The notes under the pieces are model-generated. The model saw only the letters and a list, made by a program, of their open reading frames with translations. It had not been told where the DNA came from and did no database searches. Below, piece by piece: positions 34,080-43,797 of a stretch of DNA of 64,000 nt. The stretch covers positions 62,001 to 126,000 of the forward strand of contig NZ_JAAVLW010000002.1 of assembly GCF_013114835.1 (NCBI RefSeq). Reading direction: 5' to 3'. This stretch comes from Bradyrhizobium archetypum (GTDB lineage Bacteria; Pseudomonadota; Alphaproteobacteria; Rhizobiales; Xanthobacteraceae). Each line of letters opens with the position of its first letter. Position 1 is the stretch's first letter. A program made the position numbers and the translations under genes.

Positions 34080-35474
34080 ATGCAAAGCCCCCGCGAAATC
34101 CTTTCTGATATCTGGACCTCTGCCGGCGGCGAGGCGTCCGCGCCCGACGCGCTGATGCTCACCGGCGCGGAGCCGCAATTGCCGTCCTCGTTTCGCGTTG
34201 CTGCCGCCGCGCAGGTCAGCATTGCCGCCAGCGCGCTCGCCGCGGCCGAGATCTGGAAAATGCGCAGCGGCGAGGCGCAAGAGGTTGCGGTTGACATGCG
34301 CCATGCCGTGGTCGAATGCCGGAGCGAGCGTTACCTTCGCGTCGACGGCAAGCCGCCGCCGCCGGCCTGGGATGCGATCGCTGGCGTTTACAAGACCCGC
34401 GATGGCTTCGTGCGGCTGCACACCAATTTTCCGCATCACCGCGACGCCGTCTGCAAGGTGCTGAACTGCGAGCCGGAGCGCGAGGCGGTTCAGGCCGCGC
34501 TGATGCAATGGGATGGCGAGGCGTTCGAGACCGCGGCCTATGCGAGCGGCGCCGTCGTCGCCTTCATGCGCTCCCATGCCGAATGGTCGGAGACACTGCA
34601 CGCCAAGGCGCTCGCCGGATTACCGCTGGTCTCGATCACGAAGATCGGCGAGGCCGCATCAAAGCCGTGGCCCGCGGGCGAGCGGCCGCTCGCCGGCATC
34701 CGCGTGCTCGATCTGTCGCGGGTGATCGCGGGTCCCGTCGCGGGGCGAACGCTTGCCGCGCATGGCGCCGACGTGCTGCTGATCTCCGGCCCCGAGCTGC
34801 CGGCGATCCCGTGGCTGACCATCGATACCGGGCGCGGCAAGCTGACGAGCTTTGTCGAACTGAAGGACGAGCAGGGGCGAGCGACCTTGCGCGGCCTGCT
34901 AAGGGAGGCGGATATTTTCTCGCAAGGCTACCGGCCGTATGCGATCGCCGGCCTCGGCTTCGCGCCGGAAGATGCGGCGCGCATCAATCCCGGCATCATT
35001 TATGTCACGTTGTCGGCCTATGGTGCCGCTGGTCCGTGGGCGGAGCGGCGCGGCTTCGACTCGCTGGTGCAGACCGCGACCGGTTTCAACCATGCCGAGG
35101 GGCAGGCCGCCGGCATCGGTGGACCGAAGGAATTGCCGGCGCAGATGCTTGACCACGCCACCGGTTACTTCATGGCGTTCGGCGCCATGATGGCCAAGGC
35201 ACGGCAAGCGCGTGAAGGCGGCAGTTGGCACGTCCAGGTGTCGCTGGCGCAGACCGGACGCTGGCTGTGGAATCTCGGCCGGGTCATGGGCGGGCTCGGC
35301 ACCCGTGATCTTACGGGGGAGGCGGTGATGCCGTTCATTGAGGAAGTCGATTCAGGTTTTGGTGCGCTGGGGGTGGTCCGGCATTCCGCGATTTTGTCGA
35401 AAACGCCGGCATTTTGGGCCCGTCCGGCCATGCCGCTCGGCACCCATCCGCCGCAATGGCCGGTGCGCGAATGA
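34080..35474 (+). CDS. Family III (CaiB/BaiF) CoA-transferase
   Basis: 464 aa from the ATG at 34080. Family III CoA-transferases move CoA between carboxylic acids, with an aspartate carrying the acyl group. The core signature is in the second half: GIRVLDLSRVIAGPVAGRTL (about residues 206-225), YVTLSAYGAAGPWAERRGFD and DSLVQTATGF, whose D in RRGFD aligns with the catalytic aspartate. Residues 1-195 are a partial, degenerate CoA-transferase half, so the protein is a pseudo-duplicated form. No other CoA-metabolism gene is next to it; substrate unknown. Confidence 0.86.
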   Translation: MQSPREILSDIWTSAGGEASAPDALMLTGAEPQLPSSFRVAAAAQVSIAASALAAAEIWKMRSGEAQEVAVDMRHAVVECRSERYLRVDGKPPPPAWDAIAGVYKTRDGFVRLHTNFPHHRDAVCKVLNCEPEREAVQAALMQWDGEAFETAAYASGAVVAFMRSHAEWSETLHAKALAGLPLVSITKIGEAASKPWPAGERPLAGIRVLDLSRVIAGPVAGRTLAAHGADVLLISGPELPAIPWLTIDTGRGKLTSFVELKDEQGRATLRGLLREADIFSQGYRPYAIAGLGFAPEDAARINPGIIYVTLSAYGAAGPWAERRGFDSLVQTATGFNHAEGQAAGIGGPKELPAQMLDHATGYFMAFGAMMAKARQAREGGSWHVQVSLAQTGRWLWNLGRVMGGLGTRDLTGEAVMPFIEEVDSGFGALGVVRHSAILSKTPAFWARPAMPLGTHPPQWPVRE

Positions 35475-35583
35475 GGCGGTCGGCCCCGATCAACTCCGGT
35501 TCGCCAAACTTTAACCTCGCCGCCAGGCCGATTTTCGATTTTTAGGTTGTCTAAAAGGTCAATTGGGCACTATTAGCGGGTAA

Positions 35584-36864
35584 GTGAGACAAATCGTCGC
35601 TGAGTGGTTCCGGGCCCGGATGCTGAACGTGTTTTCCAAGCAATTGCAGATGGTTACCCGGAGGCGGCTGGCGTTGGTCGCCGGCCTGTTGACCGTCATC
35701 GGCGCGGGCGCTTATGGCTACGCCCAGATCGGCGGTCCCAAGCGCGGGCATTCGGAAATCTCGAGCCAGTCGCGCAAGGGGCTGCAGCGCTACACGCCGA
35801 GCGCAGCTGAATGGGCCAGTCTGACCATTCAACCCGTCACCGAACGCGGCTTCCGCGCCGAACACGTCACCGAAGGCAAGATCGCAATCGACGAAGATCG
35901 TTCGACGCCGGTGTTCTCGCCTTACGCGGGACGCGTCACCAGGCTACTGGCCAAACCGGGCGACACTGTCGTCAAGGGCCAGCCGCTGTTCGTGATCGAG
36001 GCCGCCGACAACATTCAGGCGCAAAACGACTTCATTGCCGCGATGAGCGCGATGAACAAGGCGAAATCCGCGCTTGAGCTGGCCGAGTTGCAGGGACAAC
36101 GCGCCAAGGATCTGTTCGAGGGCAAGGCGGTTCCGCTGAAGGATTATCAGCAGAGCCAGGCAACGCTGATCCAGGCGCAGAACGACATGCGCGCTGCGCA
36201 GACGGCGATGGAAGCGGCGCGCAACAAGCTGCGCATTCTCGGCCTCACCGATGAAGATATCGCGACCTTTCAGGAAAAGGGCCGCATCAATCCCGAGACC
36301 ACCATCTTCGCGCCGATCGGCGGCACCGTCGTCCAGCGCAAGATCGGCCCCGGCCAGTTTATCAATGCCGGCGCCAGCGATCCCGTCTACGTGATCGGCG
36401 ATCTCTCCACCGTCTGGCTGACGGCCTTTGTCCGCGAGAGCGATTGCGCCAACGTCGCGGTCGGGCAGGACGTGACCTTCAACGTGCTGGCGTTGCCGGG
36501 CCGCTCGCTTTCGGCGCGGATCAATTACGTCGCCACCGCGATCGATCCGGCGACGCGGCGGCTGCTGGTCCGCGCCACCATCGACAACAAGAACGGCACG
36601 CTGAAGCCGGAGATGTTCGCCAATGTGACGATCTATTCGGCTGGCGACCGTCCGGCGGTCGGTGTGCCGAAACAGGCGCTGATCTACGAAGGCGACCAGG
36701 TTCGCATCTGGGTCGCGCATGCGGACAAGACCATTGAACTGCGTCAGATCAAGCCCGGCCTAACCAATGGCGATCTCGTCGAGGTGGTCGGCAATTTGAA
36801 GCCCGGCGAGCAGATCGTCACCAAGGGCGCCCTATTCATCGACCGGGCCGCATCCGGTAGCTGA
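35584..36864 (+). CDS. Efflux RND periplasmic adaptor (CzcB/CusB-like)
   Basis: Up to 426 aa from a GTG at 35584; ATGs at 35620 and 35650 are possible alternatives, and no start has a strong ribosome-binding site. One N-terminal membrane anchor (RRLALVAGLLTVIGAGAYGY) precedes the membrane-fusion-protein body: a barrel-sandwich half (FSPYAGRVTRLLAKPGDTVV), a coiled-coil hairpin rich in Q/A/K (about residues 140-215), the second sandwich half (ETTIFAPIGGTVVQRKIGPG), and a beta-barrel with GTLKPEMFANVTI. It is followed 29 bases later by the RND pump, so the two form an efflux operon. Confidence 0.88.
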   Translation: MRQIVAEWFRARMLNVFSKQLQMVTRRRLALVAGLLTVIGAGAYGYAQIGGPKRGHSEISSQSRKGLQRYTPSAAEWASLTIQPVTERGFRAEHVTEGKIAIDEDRSTPVFSPYAGRVTRLLAKPGDTVVKGQPLFVIEAADNIQAQNDFIAAMSAMNKAKSALELAELQGQRAKDLFEGKAVPLKDYQQSQATLIQAQNDMRAAQTAMEAARNKLRILGLTDEDIATFQEKGRINPETTIFAPIGGTVVQRKIGPGQFINAGASDPVYVIGDLSTVWLTAFVRESDCANVAVGQDVTFNVLALPGRSLSARINYVATAIDPATRRLLVRATIDNKNGTLKPEMFANVTIYSAGDRPAVGVPKQALIYEGDQVRIWVAHADKTIELRQIKPGLTNGDLVEVVGNLKPGEQIVTKGALFIDRAASGS

Positions 36865-36893
36865 TGCCTCGCTCATTGAAAGCTTCGATCTGA

Positions 36894-39800
36894 ATGGATC
36901 GCCTGGTCGCCCTAGCAATCAGCCGCCGTTATTTGATGGTCGGCATGTTCGTCGCGGTGCTGGTCGGCGGCCTGATCGCGTTCAAGCAGCTCAACATCGA
37001 GGCCTATCCCGATCCGACCCCGCCGATGGTCGACATCGTGACGCAAAGCCCGGGCCTGTCGTCGGAGGAGATCGAACGCTACATCACGATCCCGATCGAG
37101 ACCCAGGTTGCCGGCATCAAGAACCTGCGCACCATCCGCACCATCTCGCTGTACGGCCTGTCCGACGTCAAACTGCAATTCTCCTTCGACTACACCTATG
37201 AAGAGGCGCTGCAGCAGGTCCTGAACCGCCTGGCGCAACTGCCGCCGCTGCCGGGCAATGTGCAGCCGACCATCTCGCCGCTCAGCCCGATCGGTGAGAT
37301 CTTTCGCTACCGCCTGAAAGGCCCGCCGAATTACAGCGTGCTCGATCTCAAGACGCTGCAGGACTGGGTGCTGCAGCGCCGCTTCCGCGCTGTGCCGGGC
37401 GTGATCGACGTCACCGGCTGGGGCGGCAAGACCAAGACCTATGAGCTGCAGGTCGACTTCAACAGACTGGTCGCCAACGGGCTGACGCTGCCGCAGGTGC
37501 TGCAGGCCGTCGGCAACGCCAACATCAATGTCGGCGGCAACACCGTCAATATCGGCGCGCAGTCCGCCGTGGTACGCGGCGTCGGCCTGATCCGCTCGAT
37601 TGACGATCTCAACAACACGATGGTGTCGCAGTCCGGCGGCAATCCGGTGCTGGTGCGCGACATCGCCCAGGTCACAATCGGGGAGAAGCCGCGGCTCGGC
37701 ATCGCCGGCCTCGACCAGGACGACGACATCGTGCAGGGCATCGTTCTGATGCGGCGCGGCGAGCAGAGTTCGCCGACGATTGCTCGCGTCGAAAAACTGG
37801 TTCACGACATCAACAATTCCTCGATCCTGCCGCCGGGCGTGAAAATCGAGCGGATCTACGACCGCAAGGATCTGATCGACCTCACCACCCACACCGTGCT
37901 GCACAATATGGTGGTCGGGATCATCCTGATCGTGCTGCTGCAGTGGGTGTTCCTCGGTGACCTCCGCAGCGCGCTGATCGTCGGCGCGACGATCCCGTTC
38001 GCGCTGTTTTTCGCCGTCATCATCCTGGTGCTGCGCGGCGAATCCGCCAACCTGCTTTCGGTCGGCGCGATCGATTTCGGCCTGATCGTAGACGCGACCG
38101 TGATCATGGTGGAGGCGATCTTCCGGCGGCTGACCCAGACGACGGCGCTGTCGGAAGCCGAGCGGAGCCACATCTCCTTCGAAACCACCATGGGGATGAA
38201 GAGCCACGCCATCCTGTCGGCGGCCGCCGATGTGTCGCGCTCGATCTTCTTCGCCGCCGCCATCATCATCGCCGCCTTCCTGCCGCTGTTCACGCTGAGC
38301 GGCGTCGAAGGCAATATCTTCGGGCCGATGGCGCGCACCTACGCCTACGCGCTAGCGGGAGGTTTGCTCGCGACGTTCACGATCACTCCGGCGTTGAGCG
38401 CGATCATCCTGCCCTCGCATCTGGAGGAAGCCGAGACCTGGATCGTGAAGCAGCTCGACCGGCTGTACGTGCCGGTGCTGAAGTGGGCGATTAGCAACCG
38501 CAGGATCGTGCTCACCGGCGCCGCCGGTCTCGTCCTGCTGACCATCGTGTTCGCGCGGATGCTCGGACTGGAATTCCTGCCCAAGCTGGAAGAGGGCAAT
38601 TTGTGGATCCGCGCCACGCTGCCGCCGACCATCTCGCTGCAGGAAGGCAACGCCTACGTCAACGAGATGCGCCGGATGATCCGCGCGCGGCCCGAGGTGG
38701 AATCTGTGGTGTCGCAGCACGGCCGCCCGGACGATGGCACCGACGCCGCCGGCCTCTTCAATGCCGAATTCTTCGCGCCGCTAAAGCCCAGCAGCGAGTG
38801 GCCCGGCACCCGCGACAAGGACGAGCTGACAGCGCAACTGCTCGGGCAGTTGCAGGACAAATTCCCGGGCGTCGAATTCAACTTCTCGCAATATCTGCAG
38901 GACAACGTCTCGGAGGCGGTGTCGGGCGTCAAGGGCGAGAACTCGATCAAGCTCTACGGCAACGATCTACAAGCGCTGACCGATACGGCCAACAAGATCA
39001 AATCCGTGCTCGGCACGGTGGCCGGCGTCACGGATCTCGCCGTGTTCACCTCGCTCGGCCAGCCGACGATCCAGATCGATATCGACCGCGCGCGGGCGGC
39101 GCGTTACGGCCTCTCGCCCGGCGATATCAACGCCACCATCAAGGTCGCGGTCGGCGGCGACAGTGCCGGCGATCTCTATGAGCCCGGCAGCGACCGGCAT
39201 TTCCCGATCATCGTTCGCCTCGCGCCCGAATACCGCAAGAGCGCGGAGGCGATCCATAACCTGCGCATCGGCGTGGCGGGGCAGGGCGGGTCGATCACCC
39301 AGATCCCGCTCAGCGAAGTTGCCTCGATCAACCTGATCTCGGGCGCCGCCTATATCTACCGCGAAGGGCAGGAGCGCTATTTGCCGATCAAGTTCTCGGT
39401 GCGCAATCGCGACCTCGGCAGCGCGATCCATGAAGCGCAGGACAAGGTCGCCGAGCAGGTCCAGCTTCCGCCGGGATCGCGGATCGAATGGGTCGGCGAG
39501 TTCGGCAACCTGAAGGACGCCATCCGGCGGCTGTCGATCGTGGTGCCGATCAGCCTCGCGCTGATCGGCGTATTGTTGTTTTTCAATTTCGGTTCGATGG
39601 TCGACACGCTGCTCGCGATGAGCGTGATCCCGATGGCGATCTTCGGCGGCGTGCTCGGATTGCTGATCTCGGACATTCCTTTCAGCGTCTCGGCCGCGAT
39701 CGGATTTATCGCGCTGTTCGGCATCGCCGTGATGGACGGCATCATCATCCTGTCGCAGTACAATCAGCTAATCGACGAAGGCTACGAGCGGATGCGCGCG

Positions 39801-40019
39801 GTGATCCGTACCGGCGAGCTGCAATTGCGGCCGGTGCTGATGACTTGCGTGGTGGCGGGCGTCGGACTGCTGCCGGCGGCGATATCGGAAGGGATCGGTT
39901 CGCAGGTGCAAAGGCCGCTGGCGATCGTCGTCGTCACCGGCATGATGCTGGCGCCGCTCGTCATCCTGGTGACGCTGCCGGTGCTGATCTCGGTGTTCTC
40001 GCGCCGCGCGCGGTTATAG
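36894..40019 (+). CDS. Heavy-metal efflux RND transporter (CzcA-like)
   Basis: 1041 aa, full length for HME-family RND pumps. The layout is 12 membrane helices with two large periplasmic loops. Family sequences include NIEAYPDPTPPMVDIVTQSPG, EEIERYITIPIETQVAGI and GDLRSALIVGATIPFALFF. The fourth-helix motif is AIDFGLIVDATVIMVE (D394, D400). The DFGxxxD pattern is that of divalent-cation exporters (Czc/Ncc type) and unlike the CusA type for copper. A Zn, Co, Ni or Cd substrate is therefore more likely, but this is inference. No outer-membrane factor is encoded next to it. Confidence 0.92.
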   Translation: MDRLVALAISRRYLMVGMFVAVLVGGLIAFKQLNIEAYPDPTPPMVDIVTQSPGLSSEEIERYITIPIETQVAGIKNLRTIRTISLYGLSDVKLQFSFDYTYEEALQQVLNRLAQLPPLPGNVQPTISPLSPIGEIFRYRLKGPPNYSVLDLKTLQDWVLQRRFRAVPGVIDVTGWGGKTKTYELQVDFNRLVANGLTLPQVLQAVGNANINVGGNTVNIGAQSAVVRGVGLIRSIDDLNNTMVSQSGGNPVLVRDIAQVTIGEKPRLGIAGLDQDDDIVQGIVLMRRGEQSSPTIARVEKLVHDINNSSILPPGVKIERIYDRKDLIDLTTHTVLHNMVVGIILIVLLQWVFLGDLRSALIVGATIPFALFFAVIILVLRGESANLLSVGAIDFGLIVDATVIMVEAIFRRLTQTTALSEAERSHISFETTMGMKSHAILSAAADVSRSIFFAAAIIIAAFLPLFTLSGVEGNIFGPMARTYAYALAGGLLATFTITPALSAIILPSHLEEAETWIVKQLDRLYVPVLKWAISNRRIVLTGAAGLVLLTIVFARMLGLEFLPKLEEGNLWIRATLPPTISLQEGNAYVNEMRRMIRARPEVESVVSQHGRPDDGTDAAGLFNAEFFAPLKPSSEWPGTRDKDELTAQLLGQLQDKFPGVEFNFSQYLQDNVSEAVSGVKGENSIKLYGNDLQALTDTANKIKSVLGTVAGVTDLAVFTSLGQPTIQIDIDRARAARYGLSPGDINATIKVAVGGDSAGDLYEPGSDRHFPIIVRLAPEYRKSAEAIHNLRIGVAGQGGSITQIPLSEVASINLISGAAYIYREGQERYLPIKFSVRNRDLGSAIHEAQDKVAEQVQLPPGSRIEWVGEFGNLKDAIRRLSIVVPISLALIGVLLFFNFGSMVDTLLAMSVIPMAIFGGVLGLLISDIPFSVSAAIGFIALFGIAVMDGIIILSQYNQLIDEGYERMRAVIRTGELQLRPVLMTCVVAGVGLLPAAISEGIGSQVQRPLAIVVVTGMMLAPLVILVTLPVLISVFSRRARL

Positions 40020-40082
40020 CCGGGTTGACGCGCTCCAGTGACCATCCCTTGATGCCGGCAGGGATAACCGCAGGAGCAAGCC

Positions 40083-40344
40083 ATGCGTATCGAGGAACGC
40101 CAGGGATCGTCGGGCGAGCTCGAAAGCTTCCTCGCCGAGAACTGGCGCACCGCATCAGCCCGGCCACGGTCGCGTATCGTCCTGATCGCCGGCGATGTGG
40201 CGGCAGCCAAGAGCCCGTCGCGCGATGTGCCGGATTTCACCTGTTCCCGTTCGGCGGCCTGCGCAAGGTCGGCAACTGGCTGCGCGACTACGACCACGAC
40301 CCGCTCCGGCCTGCGGATCGCGTCGCGGCCTCACCGGTGAGGCT
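40083..40344 (+). pseudogene. Possible gene remnants between czcA-like and amidohydrolase genes
   Basis: The 325-base gap has two suggestive fragments. At 40083 an ATG opens MRIEERQGSSGELESFLAEN, which resembles the start of a GNAT-like protein but degrades after about 40 residues. At about 40230-40345 another frame reads GFHLFPFGGLRKVGNWLRDY and ends at TAA, like the C-terminus of a methylenetetrahydrofolate-reductase-type protein. The two pieces are in different frames and may be what remains after a deletion. Weak: neither was searched. Confidence 0.3.
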
Positions 40345-41310
40345 TCAGAACCCGTAAAGCTGCGCCGGATTGTCGACCAGGATCTTCTTGCGGACTGCCG
40401 CATCCGGCGCCCACACCGGAAGCTGGTTCAACAGCCGGCCGTCGTCGATCTGGAACAGCGGCGTCACATCGGTGACCTTCTTGTCGGGCGGCGTGACCGA
40501 ATTCGGATGCGGCCAGTCGGTGCCCCACACGATGCGGTCGGGATTGGCTCCGATCAACGCCTTGGCGAGCGGGACACAGTCGGTGAAGTCGGGGCCGAGT
40601 TTCGAGGCGCGGTAGGCACCGGAAATCTTCACATAGGCCTTGCCCGATTTGACGAGATCGACGAGGTCGGCAAAGCCGGGCTGCTCGACGCCAAGCGAGG
40701 CCTGCGCGCCGCCGAAATGATCGAACACGACCGGCACCGGCGAAGCCATGACCAGATCCTTGACCGCCGTGATCATCGGCAGATTGGTATAGATCTGGAC
40801 GTGCCAGCCGCGCGCTTTCATCCGCTCGACGGCGGCCGTAAATCGCGGCCGCGCGACGCTCGGATCATTGACGCCGCCGGTTGCGAGGTTGAGGCGCACG
40901 CCGCGAATGCCTGCCTTGCCCATGAGGTCGAGATCGCTGTCGGAAGTCTTGTCATCGATTACGGCAACCCCGCGCGCGGTCGGCCCACGCGCCGCCATGC
41001 CGAACAGCGTGGCCGAATTGTCGGTGCCGTAGATCGAGGGCGTGACGATCACCACGCGCTCCATGTGCAGCGCCTTGTGCAGGGCGGTCATTTCCTCGGG
41101 CGAGGCCAGCTCGGGCGTATAGACGCGGCCGGAGAAGAACGGAAATTTTTCGGGATCGGGATGGATATGGGTGTGGCAATCGCAGGCGCCCGCGGGCACG
41201 TCGAAATTGACCGGCGTCGATGGCTGCGCCGCTTTGGCAGAGGCGGTTCTGTTGTTCATGATTACTCCGGCGGCGATAGAGGCAAGCATCATACTGCGTC
41301 GGGTCAGCAT
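40345..41310 (-). CDS. Exported TIM-barrel amidohydrolase (amidohydrolase_2 family)
   Basis: 321 aa from the ATG at 41310, behind GGGAGA. The N-terminus LTRRSMMLASIAAGV has a twin-arginine-like signal, so the enzyme probably folds with its metal before export. Metal-binding motifs are CDCHTHIHP (residues about 43-51), PVVFDHFGG and VWGTDWPHPN. The family includes 2-pyrone-4,6-dicarboxylate lactonase and related lactone hydrolases; the substrate is not clear here. Standing alone between a repeat-like gap and the kinase-like gene. Confidence 0.85.
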   Translation of the reverse strand: MLTRRSMMLASIAAGVIMNNRTASAKAAQPSTPVNFDVPAGACDCHTHIHPDPEKFPFFSGRVYTPELASPEEMTALHKALHMERVVIVTPSIYGTDNSATLFGMAARGPTARGVAVIDDKTSDSDLDLMGKAGIRGVRLNLATGGVNDPSVARPRFTAAVERMKARGWHVQIYTNLPMITAVKDLVMASPVPVVFDHFGGAQASLGVEQPGFADLVDLVKSGKAYVKISGAYRASKLGPDFTDCVPLAKALIGANPDRIVWGTDWPHPNSVTPPDKKVTDVTPLFQIDDGRLLNQLPVWAPDAAVRKKILVDNPAQLYGF

Positions 41311-41463
41311 TGGCGTTCTCCCTGGATAATGTTGTTGATTGTCGGTGGAGGTACAGGGCGTCAAGCCCGTCAATTCAAGCGTCCTCTCGTCCGGCGCGGA
41401 GCGTTGTCTCGCCCGCAGTGAGCGGCAGATTATCGGGAGAAGCGAGCCGCGGAAAGGCTTCCA

Positions 41464-42024
41464 TCATGCAGGGGCCGCTTGGCCACCAATCACCCGGCGC
41501 GCTTCCGCGACCAGCTCGGGCAGCGGCCGCGATCCATCCATTCGCAGCACCGGACAGGGTAGTTTCGCGAGCCAGGCCTGATGCTTTGCCTGAGTACGGC
41601 TCACGTTGCCCTCCTCATAGCCCGACGCCCATTCGATGAATTGCTCGGTCTCCGCATGCCGCCAGCCGCCGGGCGCCACCGCCTCGGTGCCAAATCGGGT
41701 GGCCTCGCGGGCGCGCAGGCGCTGCAATCGTATCTCGCGAGGGGTGGTGAGGAAGATCACCATGTCGAAATTTGGGATCAGCACGTCGCCCCAACCGATT
41801 AGCGATCCGCTCAATACCCAGGCGGCGCGCGGCAGGAAGATATCCTGCATCAGCTTCAGGCGCTCGCCGACGTCGCGCTTGTCCCGGTAGGGCGGCTCTG
41901 TCGGCAGCCAGAAGTAATCGTCGGTGTCATGATGCGGGACGGCCAGCGCACTGGCGAGGGCGCGGCCGAGGCTGGTGACGCCCGCACCCGATGCCCCCAT
42001 CACATGTATTCGGCAGCCCTTCAT
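41464..42024 (-). CDS. P-loop kinase-like protein (adenylate kinase/shikimate kinase type)
   Basis: 186 aa from the ATG at 42024 (MKGCRIHVMGASGAGVTSLG) with GGAGCG upstream. The P-loop is GASGAGVTSLG, with T/V in place of the usual K/S: the classical lysine of GxxxxGK is replaced by V. The sequence WVLSGSLIGWGDVLIP and FLTTPREIRLQRLRARE fit small nucleoside-kinase-like ATPases. Loss of the Walker lysine suggests altered or lost kinase activity. Divergent from the FAD oxidoreductase gene, with a 115-base gap. Confidence 0.75.
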   Translation of the reverse strand: MKGCRIHVMGASGAGVTSLGRALASALAVPHHDTDDYFWLPTEPPYRDKRDVGERLKLMQDIFLPRAAWVLSGSLIGWGDVLIPNFDMVIFLTTPREIRLQRLRAREATRFGTEAVAPGGWRHAETEQFIEWASGYEEGNVSRTQAKHQAWLAKLPCPVLRMDGSRPLPELVAEARRVIGGQAAPA

Positions 42025-42139
42025 CTGTTCGCTCCGGCTTATCGCTTCGGTAATGCAACCGGTCTATCGAACCCGAAGCTGCCCAAATTTGACTAAATAT
42101 CCGCCTGCCCGGACTATCCCCCATCCCCGGAATCAATTC

Positions 42140-43738
42140 ATGCGAAAATTTTCACAAAACTTCAAAACCGGTGCGTCGGTCGTTGCCGTGGTCGTCGTGT
42201 TGCTCGGCGTCTACAGCTATCGCAAGCTTCAGGCGCTGGCGGCCGATCCTGCAGCCGACAAGGATTGCGGTCCCGCAGTTGGCAGCGGCGAGCAGGCGAA
42301 AATCGATCTGGAGCGGATCAAGGCGATTGCGCCGCTCAAGGATGTGAAATGGTCGCAGCTTGGCGGCAGCATCAACGATGCGAGCTGTCTCAACAAGACC
42401 GAAATCTACGGCGTGGTCGAGGTTCGCAGCGTCGAGGATATCGCGAAGACGCTGGCCTTTGCGCGCGACAACAAGCTCGCGGTTACCAGCGCCGGCGTGC
42501 GCCACAGCATGGGTGGGCACGCCTTCCGCAAGGGCGGTATCATGCTCGACATGCGCGGCTTCAACAAGATCGTGCTCAATGAGCGTTCGCGATCGGTCAC
42601 AGTACAGCCGGGCGCAACCTGGCACGATATACAGAACGTGCTGCATCCGCGCTTTGCCGTCCGCGCCATGCAGTCGACCGACATCTTCACCGTCGGTGGC
42701 TCGATCTCGGTCAATGCCCACGGCATGGACCATCAGGCCGGCGCGCTCGCGAAATCGATCAAGTCAATGAAGGTGATGCTGGCCGATGGCTCGCTTCAGA
42801 CTGTCTCGGCGGCCGAGAATGCAGACCTGTTCAACCTTGTGGTCGGCGGCTATGGCCTGTTCGGCGTGATCGTCGAGGCCGAGCTCGAAATTGCCGACAA
42901 TCTGGTCTACCAGACCGGGCGCCGCGTGATGGACTACAAGGAGTTTCCGGCGCTGTTCGCAGGCGAGATCGAGAAGAATGCCGATATCGGACTGATGTAC
43001 GGTCACCTCTCGACCGCGCCGAGCAGCTTTCTGAAGGAGTTGCTGCTCTATACTTATACCAAGGTGGATGGCAGCGACTTCAAGCGGCAGCCGCTGGGGG
43101 AAGTTTCCGGCGTCAGGCTGCGCCGGCTGACGGTCAATCTCTCCAAGCAGGGCCCCCTGTTTCAGGAAATGAAATGGCTGTCGGAAAAGCACATCGAGCA
43201 CCGCATGGAGAACTGCACCGTGACGCGGGCGCAGGCCATCGGATCGGCGGAGGCCTGCCTCGTCAACCGCAACGACCCGATGCACGATTCGGTGCCCTAC
43301 TTGCGCAATTCGCTGCCCAACGATACCGACATCCTGCACGAATATTTCATCCCGCGTAGCCAGTTCGTCTCGTTCGTCGACGGCATGCGCAAGGTGCTGA
43401 CCGACAACAGGACCAATCTGCTGAACGCGTCGGTGCGTGTCGTGCATCAGGAGAACAACTTCCTGACCTATTCGCCGGAGCCGGCGTTCTCGCTGGTGCT
43501 CTATATCAACCAGACCACCGATGAAGAGGGCAACCGGCGCATGAAGAAGGCGACGGAAGAACTGATCGACCTCACCATCGCGCACAAGGGCCGGTTTTTC
43601 CTGCCCTACCAGCTCCATTATTCGAAGGATCAGCTGCAGCGCTCGTACCCGCAGATCAATGACTTCTTCGCAGCGAAGCGGAAGTACGATCCGGGCGAGC
43701 TGTTCACCAACACGTTCTACCAGAGGTACGCGTCATGA
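42140..43738 (+). CDS. Membrane-anchored FAD-linked oxidase (FAD_binding_4 / sugar lactone oxidase-like)
   Basis: 532 aa from the ATG at 42140. A single N-terminal hydrophobic segment (GASVVAVVVVLLGVYSY, about residues 12-28) could be a signal anchor. The FAD-binding domain follows: VTSAGVRHSMGGHAFRKGGI, GIMLDMRGFNKIVL, QPGATWHDIQNVL and GGSISVNAHGMDH. The C-terminal part ends ...KYDPGELFTNTFYQRY, as in the cytokinin-dehydrogenase and aldonolactone-oxidase group (YDPxxxF). Substrate unknown; the anchor places the catalytic domain in the periplasm. Confidence 0.85.
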   Translation: MRKFSQNFKTGASVVAVVVVLLGVYSYRKLQALAADPAADKDCGPAVGSGEQAKIDLERIKAIAPLKDVKWSQLGGSINDASCLNKTEIYGVVEVRSVEDIAKTLAFARDNKLAVTSAGVRHSMGGHAFRKGGIMLDMRGFNKIVLNERSRSVTVQPGATWHDIQNVLHPRFAVRAMQSTDIFTVGGSISVNAHGMDHQAGALAKSIKSMKVMLADGSLQTVSAAENADLFNLVVGGYGLFGVIVEAELEIADNLVYQTGRRVMDYKEFPALFAGEIEKNADIGLMYGHLSTAPSSFLKELLLYTYTKVDGSDFKRQPLGEVSGVRLRRLTVNLSKQGPLFQEMKWLSEKHIEHRMENCTVTRAQAIGSAEACLVNRNDPMHDSVPYLRNSLPNDTDILHEYFIPRSQFVSFVDGMRKVLTDNRTNLLNASVRVVHQENNFLTYSPEPAFSLVLYINQTTDEEGNRRMKKATEELIDLTIAHKGRFFLPYQLHYSKDQLQRSYPQINDFFAAKRKYDPGELFTNTFYQRYAS

Positions 43739-43797
43739 CGCCTATCGGCCATACCGAGCGTCCATCGCGCGGCAAAGCGAAATGATGATCCTGGGCA

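Noticed and set aside
36912..38207. 431-codon antisense frame in the czcA-like gene
   Set aside because: Opposite a complete RND pump; no recognisable domain.
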